A stretch of DNA of 64,000 nt from Proteiniclasticum sediminis (lineage in GTDB: Bacteria; Bacillota; Clostridia; Clostridiales; Clostridiaceae): NCBI RefSeq assembly GCF_018128025.1, contig NZ_JAGSCS010000002.1, positions 186,001 through 250,000 on the forward strand, read 5' to 3'. Positions 17,722 to 24,952 of this stretch are shown one piece after another (positions within the stretch are counted from its first letter, which is position 1; each line of letters begins with the position of its first letter). The translations under genes and the position numbers were made by a program. The notes beneath the pieces were generated by a model. The model worked only from the letters and a program-made list of their open reading frames with translations, was not told the DNA's origin and made no database searches.

Positions 17722-18195
17722 ATGAAGTTGAAAACCATCTGCACATTTAACTCCCCCTTAGGGCCGGTGAGCGTCGTGGAGTCGGAGGGCGCCCTGGTGG
17801 AAGTCCTGTTCGGCATCCCGGAAAAAAGCGAGGCAAAAACCGGGACCAGTCCTTTGCTTCAGGAAGCGGAAAAGCAGCTTCGGGAGTATTTTGACGGAGT
17901 TCGGACTCAGTTTGATCTGCCGCTACAACCTGAGGGTACAGAGTTTCAGAAAAAAGTCTGGCAGGCTCTCCTGAGCATCCCCTATGGGGAAACCCGAACC
18001 TACAAGGAAGTGGCGGAGCTGGTGGGTAATGTCAATGCCACCCGGGCCGTGGGGGGTGCAAATAACAAAAATCCTTTGGGCATCGTGGTTCCCTGCCACC
18101 GGGTCATTGGAGCCAACGGGAAAATGGTCGGGTATGCCGGAGGGGTGGAGTTTAAAGAATATCTACTTCAGCTGGAAAAGTCTCATAAAAAATAA
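17722..18195 (+). CDS. ogt: Methylated-DNA--protein-cysteine methyltransferase
   Basis: Suicide repair enzyme that moves the alkyl group from O6-alkylguanine or O4-alkylthymine onto its own cysteine. The 157-residue single-domain protein has the active site PCHRVIG with Cys125, and the preceding RAVGGANNKNP helix-turn-helix region. ATG 17722 lies only two bases after AAGGAGG; the in-frame TTG at 17728 has an ideal eight-base spacing and may be the true start, shortening the protein by two residues. The gene ends in its own terminator. It has no Ada-type regulatory domain. Confidence 0.95.
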   Translation: MKLKTICTFNSPLGPVSVVESEGALVEVLFGIPEKSEAKTGTSPLLQEAEKQLREYFDGVRTQFDLPLQPEGTEFQKKVWQALLSIPYGETRTYKEVAELVGNVNATRAVGGANNKNPLGIVVPCHRVIGANGKMVGYAGGVEFKEYLLQLEKSHKK

Positions 18196-18202
18196 AACGT
18201 AG

Positions 18203-18233
18203 AAACGGAAAATCCAAAGGGGTTTTCCGTTTT
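18203..18233 (+). terminator. Terminator after ogt
   Basis: Eleven-pair stem ACGGAAAATCC (18205-18215) with GGGTTTTCCGT (18220-18230), with one T-G pair inside and a four-base loop, then a short T run. Confidence 0.88.
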
Positions 18234-18327
18234 CATATCTGGAATTCCCGCTACTGCTCCTGGGGAAAATAAGGTAGAATAGAGAAAAGACTGGAAAGGA
18301 TTTCAGAGAGGAAGGAGGAGAAGAGTC

Positions 18328-19479
18328 ATGGAGAATCATCAGGCCGGGACAGCCTTGATCATGCCGCGGGATACCACGGCGGTGCTGGAGAGTTTTCTTC
18401 TCCGAAATTTAGGGCGAAAGCGAATTCTTTTCCTTCGCCATGGCGGAAATACGGAAGGAATCCGCGAGCAGCTCATGCTCCTGGGACAAAGCCGGGGCTT
18501 TGCCTATGTCTACGCTTCTGCAGAAGAGACCGACCTGAGGAAAGCTCTTCCTCCGCTTTTACGGGACAAGTTTCCCCAGCTGGTGGTTCTGGAGGGTATT
18601 CGAAAGTCCTCCGAGAGTTCTTCCTGGGAGAAAATTCACGGCCTATGCCGATGGATCCTGGAACTGGTCGAGGAGGAAGCAAAAGCGTTCCTCCACGGGG
18701 ACACGACCCTGGTACTTCTGGCGGATGAGGACTTTCCCCTGACGGAATTCTCCCGACAGAGCCTCACCTGGGCCACGGAAGCCGCCCTTTTGGATCTTCG
18801 GGATTTCCAGCAGCGGGTGGAAGCCCGCCTGGCTGTATACCGGAAGAAAATTTTAGGCATTGATGCTCCTGGGAGTGCCGGTCAGCTTCCGGAAAAACAC
18901 CAGCTTCGCAACTATTCCATGGAGGTTCGGGATGATCTGCAAAGCTCTCCATATCTGATGGATATTACCCAGGAAGAGCTATCCTCGCTGAAATCTCCCC
19001 GGGTCATGGCGGTGAACTTCTTCTATCCGCTTCTTCGGCGCCATGCCCTGGAGCGTTTCTTCCAAGCTTTGGGGGTATCTGCGGGGCTTTCGGAAAATCT
19101 GGAATCCCTGGAGCTGGACGGCGAATATGCCGGACAGCCGGTGGTAAAGATTCCCCTGGGCGACGGAAGCTGTGCCTGGATCTTTTGCCGCTACGCCGAA
19201 GAGGATTTTCTCCCTGGGGCCTTCCCGAATGAAAAGGTCTGGGAAACCCTTCGGGGCACCCTTCATTCCCAAGATCGGATTATCCTGCTTTACCCCCGGG
19301 GGAATACCGCGCTGCAGCAGGCTGCGAGACAGGCAGAGGTCAGCATGGGGAAAGATTCGCCCATGATTCTGGCCATGAGCTGGGAAGAGCTCATCCTCCG
19401 AATGCTGAGCCTGAAACGGGATAATCGTCTGGCATATTACTACAAAGAATGGTTTTCCATCAAATATCTTCGCTACTAA
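18328..19479 (+). CDS. Unrecognised 383-residue protein
   Basis: I do not recognise this protein. It has no signal peptide or membrane segment. The N-terminal half has alternating hydrophobic strands and helices (KRILFLRHGGN about 31-41, QLVVLEGI about 90-97, TTLVLLADEDFPL about 126-138), reminiscent of a P-loop-like fold but without a Walker A motif. The C-terminal half (about 225-383) is a second globular region, rich in Arg and Glu, ending in aromatic residues (YYYKEWFSIKYLRY). GGAGG precedes the ATG. A possible alpha-toroid protein follows after 22 bases, so the two probably act together. Confidence 0.7.
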   Translation: MENHQAGTALIMPRDTTAVLESFLLRNLGRKRILFLRHGGNTEGIREQLMLLGQSRGFAYVYASAEETDLRKALPPLLRDKFPQLVVLEGIRKSSESSSWEKIHGLCRWILELVEEEAKAFLHGDTTLVLLADEDFPLTEFSRQSLTWATEAALLDLRDFQQRVEARLAVYRKKILGIDAPGSAGQLPEKHQLRNYSMEVRDDLQSSPYLMDITQEELSSLKSPRVMAVNFFYPLLRRHALERFFQALGVSAGLSENLESLELDGEYAGQPVVKIPLGDGSCAWIFCRYAEEDFLPGAFPNEKVWETLRGTLHSQDRIILLYPRGNTALQQAARQAEVSMGKDSPMILAMSWEELILRMLSLKRDNRLAYYYKEWFSIKYLRY

Positions 19480-19501
19480 GCTCATCGAGGAGGAAAAGAA
19501 C

Positions 19502-20389
19502 ATGGAAATAAAGAAGAAGGATGTGGAACAGATCCGGACCTGGATCTACCGGAATGCCCGGCCCTTGACCATGGCCCGCTGGAAGGTTCATTTCGAGGGA
19601 GGAAGCCGGGAGGAAGTGGTAAAGATTCTGGGGTATTACCAGAATCCCGATGGGGGATTTGCCCATGCCTTGGAAGCGGACTCCTGGAGTCCTTATTCCA
19701 CGCCCATCCAGACCAACCATGCGGTGGAAATCCTCCGGGAGATTCACTTCATGGATAAGGACCATCCCCTGATCAAAGACATTCTCCGGTATCTGGGAAG
19801 CAAAAGCGCCTTCCGGGACAACCGATGGCTCTTTGCCGTACCTTACGGCAACGGGTATCCCCAGGCGCCCTGGTGGAATGCTCCCGAGGAAGGTGTGCCT
19901 TCCCGGTTCAACCCCACCGCATCCCTGGTGCGGTTCATTCTGGATGCCGGGGACTATGACAGCGAGCTCTATCTCCTGGCCCTGAATCTGCTGGAAGAGA
20001 TCAAGAAAGAGTTTTTCCAGAATCCCGCCCTCTCCATGCATGACCTCATCAGTCTGGAAACCCTTCGGGAGTACCTGGATGAAGAGTTTCTCAATGAAGC
20101 CGTGGATCGGGTCATTGAAAAGGACCCGGAAAAATGGTCCGAGTATGTGGCCAGGCCCTCCCATTTCATTACCTCCCCCCTTCATCCCTTCTATATGGAG
20201 CACAAGGAACTGGTGGGACTGGATCTGGATCAGGTCATCACCAGCCGCAATGAAGAAGGCATCTGGGACATCAACTGGTCCTGGGGGGATTATCCGGAAG
20301 CCTTTGCCCTGTCCAGAAACTGGTGGAAGGGTGAACTGGCTATGCGCAATCTGCGCTATCTGCAGCACTTTGGTCGCGTGCGAGAGTAG
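19502..20389 (+). CDS. Terpenoid-cyclase/prenyltransferase-like alpha-toroid protein, function unknown
   Basis: A 295-residue soluble protein. The stretch YYQNPDGGFAHALEADSW (about 41-58) is the QNPDGGF-type repeat of alpha-alpha toroid proteins (terpene cyclases, prenyltransferase beta subunits), and helices of similar length continue along the chain. The catalytic DxDD or zinc ligands of known enzymes are not obvious, so a non-enzymatic or divergent role is possible. GAGGAGG precedes the ATG. It is the second gene of a pair with the unrecognised 383-residue protein, and the downstream radical SAM gene has its own promoter. Confidence 0.65.
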   Translation: MEIKKKDVEQIRTWIYRNARPLTMARWKVHFEGGSREEVVKILGYYQNPDGGFAHALEADSWSPYSTPIQTNHAVEILREIHFMDKDHPLIKDILRYLGSKSAFRDNRWLFAVPYGNGYPQAPWWNAPEEGVPSRFNPTASLVRFILDAGDYDSELYLLALNLLEEIKKEFFQNPALSMHDLISLETLREYLDEEFLNEAVDRVIEKDPEKWSEYVARPSHFITSPLHPFYMEHKELVGLDLDQVITSRNEEGIWDINWSWGDYPEAFALSRNWWKGELAMRNLRYLQHFGRVRE

Positions 20390-20399
20390 GAAAGTATTT

Positions 20400-20429
20400 T
20401 TGACCGGAACTCGTTTCCTGCCCTATAAT
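20400..20429 (+). promoter_or_regulatory. Promoter of the radical SAM gene
   Basis: TTGACC (20400-20405), an 18-base spacer and TATAAT (20424-20429). The -10 overlaps an in-frame ATG at 20428, which therefore cannot be the translation start. Confidence 0.8.
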
Positions 20430-20463
20430 GGGAAAAGATGAAAAGCGAGAAAGGAAACGGATC

Positions 20464-21369
20464 ATGACACTGATGAACTTATTTGACCACTGCACCCTTT
20501 GCCCCCGGGAATGCGGGGTAAATCGCAATAAAGGGCAGCGAGGGTACTGTCGAACCGGAGCAGAGCTTCTGGTGGCCCGGGCAGCCCTCCATATGTGGGA
20601 AGAACCCTGCCTTAGCGGCAAGAGAGGGTCCGGCACCGTGTTTTTTGCCGGCTGCGCCATGGGCTGTGTTTTCTGTCAGAATCATGACATTGCCCGGGGA
20701 GAGCGGGGGAAAATTATCTCCGTGGAGCGTCTGGCCGCCATTTTTATGGAGCTCCAGGAAAAGGGTGCCCATAACATCAATCTGGTGACCCCCAGCCATT
20801 ATGTGCCCCCCATTGCTTTAGCCCTTCGGCTGGCCAAGGCCCAAGGGCTCAATATTCCGGTGGTCTTTAACAGCAGCGGCTATGAGAAAAGGGAAACCCT
20901 GGCTCTCCTGGAAGGCCTGGTGGATATTTACCTCCCGGACTTCAAGTATTGGGATCCAGCCATCGCCCGGCGTTATTCCCAGGCTCCGGACTATGCGGCA
21001 GTGGCCAAGGAGGCCCTGGCGGAAATGCTTCGTCAGACCGGTACGCCACAGTACGATGAGGAGGGAATGCTCCTTCGAGGGACCATCGTCCGCCACCTCA
21101 GCCTTCCCGGTTCTTTGGGAGACTCCAAGGATATTCTGGAGTATCTGAAGGATACTTATGGCGGGAAAATCACCATCAGCATCATGAACCAGTATACGCC
21201 CATGCCCGCCATGGCGAACTTTCCGGAGATTAACCGAAAAGTAACCCCGGAGGAATACGAGGAACTGGTGGGTTATGCCCAGCTTCTGGGACTGAAGAAT
21301 GCCTTCGTTCAGGAAGAAGGGACCCAAAGCGACAGCTTCATCCCGCCCTTTGACCTGGAAGGGGTGTAG
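20464..21369 (+). CDS. PflX-type radical SAM protein
   Basis: A 301-residue radical SAM enzyme of the PflX/COG1313 branch, homologous to pyruvate formate-lyase activases. The [4Fe-4S]-SAM motif is C64-x3-C68-x2-C71 (GCAMGCVFCQN). Four more cysteines precede it (C10, C13, C17 and C29, in CTLCPREC and GYC), a feature of this branch. The substrate is unknown; no glycyl radical enzyme is nearby. ATG 20464 has AAGGAAA upstream and lies after the promoter. It is cotranscribed with the DUF3052 gene 20 bases downstream. Confidence 0.88.
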   Translation: MTLMNLFDHCTLCPRECGVNRNKGQRGYCRTGAELLVARAALHMWEEPCLSGKRGSGTVFFAGCAMGCVFCQNHDIARGERGKIISVERLAAIFMELQEKGAHNINLVTPSHYVPPIALALRLAKAQGLNIPVVFNSSGYEKRETLALLEGLVDIYLPDFKYWDPAIARRYSQAPDYAAVAKEALAEMLRQTGTPQYDEEGMLLRGTIVRHLSLPGSLGDSKDILEYLKDTYGGKITISIMNQYTPMPAMANFPEINRKVTPEEYEELVGYAQLLGLKNAFVQEEGTQSDSFIPPFDLEGV

Positions 21370-21389
21370 CGGATTTTAGGAGGTAGGAC

Positions 21390-21845
21390 ATGAATCTTTT
21401 GGAAAAACTCCAGGGAAAAGGGAAGAGCCGGCTCCTTTTGTGGGGAGCTCCCGAAGCGTTTGCACCTTTGCAGAAAGACCTGGAAGAAAGTCTTCCGGTG
21501 CTACCTTGGAAAGCAGGGGCAACTTCGGACTTTCTCCTGGTTTTCTGCATCAATCAGGCCGCGCTGGAAAAAGCTCTTTCGGAAGTGGGGGATATCCTTC
21601 AGGAGGATACGCTGCTCTGGATGGCTTATCCGAAAAAATCCTCAAAAGCCTACAAGTCAGACCTTAATCGGGACGCTGGCTGGGGGCCCTTAGGCCAGCG
21701 GGGTTATGAACCCGTGAGACAGATCGCTCTGGATGAAGACTGGTCTGCCCTGCGGTTTAAACCAGCAGGCTCCATTACCCGGCTCAGCCGCAGTGCAGAA
21801 ATGCTGCTCTCTGATGAAGGTAAAACCCATCGAACGCGCAAATAG
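21390..21845 (+). CDS. DUF3052-family protein
   Basis: A 151-residue soluble protein. The central and C-terminal motif LLWMAYPKKSSK, NRDAGWGPL and VRQIALDEDWSALRFKP matches DUF3052, a family of unknown function found in many bacteria. TAGGAGG precedes the ATG. It is second in the operon with the radical SAM protein and ends at a strong terminator. No catalytic residues can be named. The linkage does not by itself show that DUF3052 is the radical SAM substrate. Confidence 0.8.
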   Translation: MNLLEKLQGKGKSRLLLWGAPEAFAPLQKDLEESLPVLPWKAGATSDFLLVFCINQAALEKALSEVGDILQEDTLLWMAYPKKSSKAYKSDLNRDAGWGPLGQRGYEPVRQIALDEDWSALRFKPAGSITRLSRSAEMLLSDEGKTHRTRK

Positions 21846-21847
21846 AG

Positions 21848-21908
21848 AGATCCTCCCCGGTGCCAGAAAATCTGGACTCCAGGGAGGATCTGTTTTTTAC
21901 CTTTACGC
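21848..21908 (+). terminator. Terminator after the DUF3052 gene
   Basis: Stem AGATCCTCC (21848-21856) with GGAGGATCT (21893-21901), with a long loop that contains further pairing, then six T. The convergent zinc-exporter gene ends 60 bases further on. Confidence 0.85.
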
Positions 21909-21968
21909 ATGGTCGTGGGGAGTCATCTGGAGAGGGATGGGATGGTTCGTCTAGAGGATTTACTTCCT

Positions 21969-23072
21969 TTAGGGAGCAGGCTTGATGACTTTGTCGACGT
22001 CTGTCACCACTTCGATGGTGGAATGACTTACCCGGAGCTCATGGCCCAGTTTTCGGATCTTGTCCTTCAACTCTTCGATGTCCTGAGGTTCGGCCAGGGT
22101 GGTGAAGACTGTCGCGGTCATGGCGTTTTCTTCTCCATCGATGGACCAGACATGGAGATGGCCCAGGGCATGCACCTGAGGGATGGCGAGAATATCCGCC
22201 TCCACCCGGGACAAGTCCACCTCTTTCGGCACGCCCTCCAGGAAAATATGCAATGTGGAGACGAAAAGGGGAAGGGTCCGGATCATGATGAAAAGAGACA
22301 GAGCCACGGACAGGAGGGGGTCCAGAATCATCCAACCCGTGAATCGGACGAGGATGCTGACCAGGAGGACGCCCACCCAGCCCAGGACATCTTCCAGCAT
22401 GTGGAGATTCAGCACTCGCTCATTCATGGAGGTTCCCTTGCTGAGTCTCCAGGTGGCATAACCGTTGAGGGCGATGGCAGCCAGGGCCAGGAGAAACATT
22501 CCCTGGGCATCCACGGGTTCTGGCTGGAACAGCCGGGGGATGCTGCGGGTCAGAAGAAGGCCTGAACCCAGAAGGAGGATCACAGCGGTGATTAGGGCCC
22601 CCAGGAGGGAAAAGCGTTCATAGCCAAAACTGTAGCGGCTGGAGGCTTCCTTCTGGGAGACTTTCTGGAAATACCAGGAAAGACCCACGGAGAGGGAGTC
22701 GCCGAAATCATGGACCGCATCGGATAAAATGGCCATGCTGTTGAAGAGCAGCCCAAAGATCACCTCAACGAGTGAGAAAAGAAGATTGAGGAAAAAGACT
22801 ACACTGATATTGCGCATGGCCTGGTCGCCATGGGAATGTCCGCTGTGGGGAGGGTGGGAGAACGTTGGTTTTGATTTCAGCTGAAAGGCAGTGACGGATT
22901 CCTGAATCAGGATCTTCCGCACTTTTTCCCGATCCAGGCCGTCGGGAAGATACAGCACTCCGCCGTCATAGTCCACGACCACTTCCTCGCCGTGTTCCAA
23001 AGCCCGGAGCTTCGCCTCCAGCCTCTCTCCGCAGTTTTCGCAGTGGATTCCCTGAAACTGATATTGTCGCAT
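21969..23072 (-). CDS. Zinc-type cation diffusion facilitator with N-terminal HMA domain
   Basis: Membrane exporter that swaps cytosolic zinc for protons. The 367 residues open with a ~65-residue heavy-metal-associated domain whose CENC site (Cys11, Cys14) can bind metal, then a His-rich linker (HSGHSHGD). Six membrane segments follow, with the metal site HD in SDAVHDFGDS and HxxxD in HMLEDVLGW, as expected for zinc. A C-terminal cytoplasmic domain completes it. Few CDF proteins carry an HMA domain. AAGGAGG stands seven bases before the ATG. The repressor gene is 18 bases upstream in the same operon. Confidence 0.9.
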   Translation of the reverse strand: MRQYQFQGIHCENCGERLEAKLRALEHGEEVVVDYDGGVLYLPDGLDREKVRKILIQESVTAFQLKSKPTFSHPPHSGHSHGDQAMRNISVVFFLNLLFSLVEVIFGLLFNSMAILSDAVHDFGDSLSVGLSWYFQKVSQKEASSRYSFGYERFSLLGALITAVILLLGSGLLLTRSIPRLFQPEPVDAQGMFLLALAAIALNGYATWRLSKGTSMNERVLNLHMLEDVLGWVGVLLVSILVRFTGWMILDPLLSVALSLFIMIRTLPLFVSTLHIFLEGVPKEVDLSRVEADILAIPQVHALGHLHVWSIDGEENAMTATVFTTLAEPQDIEELKDKIRKLGHELRVSHSTIEVVTDVDKVIKPAP

Positions 23073-23090
23073 GGGGTTACCTCCTTAAGG

Positions 23091-23390
23091 TCAGATTTCC
23101 CGGACGTGTTCCAGGAGCTGGGTGAGAATCCGCTGAACATGTTCATCCGTAAGACTGTATACCCGGGACTTACCCGCCACTTGGGATTTAATCAGACGAG
23201 CTTCCTTGAGGACCCGAAGCTGATGGGAAAGGGCGGACTGCTCCATGGCCAGTGCCTGAGCCAGCTCCCCCACATTCCGGGGCTGCTGGTGCAGACAATA
23301 GAGGATCTCCAGCCGCGTGTCATCGCCGAGGGCTTTAAGAAGTTTCGCCGCATGGGCGATACGGGTTTTCGAAGGGGGGAGAGTCATCAT
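23091..23390 (-). CDS. ArsR/SmtB-family zinc-responsive repressor
   Basis: A 99-residue winged-helix repressor. The helix alpha-5 zinc site of SmtB/CzrA is complete: Asp82, His84, His95 and Glu98, with the exact D-x-H-x10-H-x2-E spacing. The alpha-3N cysteine site of ArsR/CadC is absent. Metal binding should release DNA and switch on the exporter that follows. I chose ATG 23390, nine bases after GGAGG; the in-frame GTG at 23396 is only three bases from it. The operon is probably autoregulated through the palindrome upstream. Confidence 0.92.
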   Translation of the reverse strand: MMTLPPSKTRIAHAAKLLKALGDDTRLEILYCLHQQPRNVGELAQALAMEQSALSHQLRVLKEARLIKSQVAGKSRVYSLTDEHVQRILTQLLEHVREI

Positions 23391-23419
23391 GGCCACATGC
23401 CTCCAAATCTTGAATTTTG

Positions 23420-23436
23420 TTCATATGAATATTATA
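23420..23436 (-). promoter_or_regulatory. -10 and SmtB-type operator of the zinc operon
   Basis: TTCATATGAA (23420-23429) is a perfect ten-base palindrome with the TTCA/TGAA half-sites typical of SmtB/CzrA operators. It abuts a minus-strand TATAAT (plus-strand 23431-23436), so bound repressor would cover the start site. A second TTGAATTTGAATGAA-like half-site cluster lies upstream (23443-23457). Confidence 0.65.
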
Positions 23437-23562
23437 TCATGCTTGAATTTGAATGAACATCATCAAATGTGATAATTTTATGACCGCCCTATGAATATAT
23501 GGTGAATTTGCTTTGGTTTTGTCCATATATTTTTTCAGAATATGAATCTTTGAGTCCCTTGG

Positions 23563-23591
23563 TTGACAACGTTTCCACAATTGATTAGAAT
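23563..23591 (+). promoter_or_regulatory. Promoter of the monosaccharide ABC operon with cre-like site
   Basis: TTGACA (23563-23568), a 17-base spacer and TAGAAT (23586-23591). The 14-mer TGACAACGTTTCCA (23564-23577) overlaps the -35 and differs from the cre consensus TGWAANCGNTNWCA at two defined positions, so CcpA or another LacI-family repressor could block this promoter. Confidence 0.78.
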
Positions 23592-23599
23592 GTAGCTGT

Positions 23600-23623
23600 G
23601 ACATACTATTCGATATAGTTGTC
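23600..23623 (+). promoter_or_regulatory. Inverted repeat at the start of the ABC operon transcript
   Basis: GACA-t-ACTAT and ATAGT-TGTC flank five bases, nine pairs with one bulged T. It falls just after the expected start of transcription and could be an operator or a 5' hairpin. Confidence 0.45.
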
Positions 23624-23704
23624 AAATCGTCCAACGCGCAAATTCAATCATGGGGGAAAAACTCTAGAGAGGGCTTGCGTAAGGATAGAAAGCGAGGGGA
23701 AACT

Positions 23705-24817
23705 ATGAAAAAAAACCGCAGACTCATGATTCTGTCATCGTTGCTTGCCGGGCTTATGTTGCTCTCCATCGGATGCTCCGCGAAACCCGCAGGAGACGGA
23801 AAAGTTGATATCGGTATTGTTTTGCCCACCAAGGACGAACCCCGCTGGGTTCAGGATGAAGCCCGCTTCAAAGAAGCACTGGCAGGCACGGATTACTCCG
23901 TGGAAATTCTTTTCAGCCAGGGAACATCTGCTAAGGAAAAAGAAAATGTTGAGTCCTTGCTGACCAAGGGCATTAAAGTGCTCATCATCTGTCCTCAGGA
24001 TGGCGATGCTGCCGCTGCAGCCGCAGAAGCTGCTGCAAAAGAAGGCGTGAAGGTCATTTCCTATGACCGTCTGATCACGGGAACAAGTGCCGTTGACTAC
24101 TATGTAACTTTTGACTCCGTGGCCGTGGGCGCAGCCCAGGGACAGTACCTCATCGACAAGGCTTCAGGAAAAGGCAATCCCCTTTATCTGTATGCCGGAG
24201 CTGCTTCCGACAATAACGCATTCCTGTTCTTTGAAGGCGCATGGAGCGTTCTTCAGCCCAAAGTGGCTGATGGCACCTTCGTCATCAAGAACTCCCCTGA
24301 AGCTGTAGCTCTTCAGGCTAAGGCTAAGCTCACCCGTGACGAAATGTCCAAGATCATCGGACAGATCACCACTAACTGGGATTTTGCCGAAGCCAAGAAC
24401 AAGGCTGAATCTCACCTCACCGCAGCTGCCAAGGCTGACAAAGGTGACGTATTCATCCTGGCACCCAATGACGGAACAGCCCGTTCCATCGCTGACGTAT
24501 TTGCTTCCGACAGTGATGTGACCAGCTATGTGGTTACCGGACAGGATGCCGAAAAAGCTTCCGTTCAGTACATCATCGATGGAAAGCAGTCCATGACCGT
24601 ATTTAAGGATGTTCGTACCCTGGTGAAGGATTCCATCGCCATGGCCGTTTCCATCCTGAAGAACGAAAAGCCCGCCACCACCGGATCCTACAACAACAAG
24701 AAGATTGATGTTCCGGCTAAGCAGACGGAAGTTATCACCGTGGATCAGGCCAATGTGAAGGCTGCGCTCATCGATTCCAAGTACTATTCCGCATCGGACT
24801 TCACTGGACTTAAATAA
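23705..24817 (+). CDS. chvE: Monosaccharide-binding lipoprotein of an ABC importer (ChvE type)
   Basis: Extracytoplasmic sugar receptor anchored by lipid. The 370 residues start with a Lys-rich signal peptide and lipobox ending at Cys24 (SIGC). A periplasmic-binding-protein type I fold follows, with the VDIGIVLPT opening strand and the ISYDRLI and QDAEKASVQYI segments seen in ChvE/XylF-type receptors. ATG 23705 has AGGGGA upstream; an earlier in-frame start at 23675 adds a charged tail unlike a signal peptide. It is first in a three-gene operon. Likely ligands are pentoses, galactose or glucose; the exact one cannot be read. Confidence 0.9.
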   Translation: MKKNRRLMILSSLLAGLMLLSIGCSAKPAGDGKVDIGIVLPTKDEPRWVQDEARFKEALAGTDYSVEILFSQGTSAKEKENVESLLTKGIKVLIICPQDGDAAAAAAEAAAKEGVKVISYDRLITGTSAVDYYVTFDSVAVGAAQGQYLIDKASGKGNPLYLYAGAASDNNAFLFFEGAWSVLQPKVADGTFVIKNSPEAVALQAKAKLTRDEMSKIIGQITTNWDFAEAKNKAESHLTAAAKADKGDVFILAPNDGTARSIADVFASDSDVTSYVVTGQDAEKASVQYIIDGKQSMTVFKDVRTLVKDSIAMAVSILKNEKPATTGSYNNKKIDVPAKQTEVITVDQANVKAALIDSKYYSASDFTGLK

Positions 24818-24841
24818 CCGGAGTTGAAATCCGTGTCTTAT

Positions 24842-24875
24842 CAAATAGTGAAAGCCCTCGGGCTTTCACTATTTG
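24842..24875 (+). other. Intercistronic hairpin between receptor and ATPase genes
   Basis: Sixteen-base perfect inverted repeat, CAAATAGTGAAAGCCC with GGGCTTTCACTATTTG, separated by two bases and with no T tract after it. Such a stem after the receptor gene usually protects the upstream message and gives more receptor than membrane subunits. Partial termination is the alternative. Confidence 0.8.
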
Positions 24876-24952
24876 TGATATGACGGGAAAGCGCAACAAT
24901 CCGGGCACCGCCCCATCAAACACGACGCGACAATGAGAAAGGGATGATTTGC

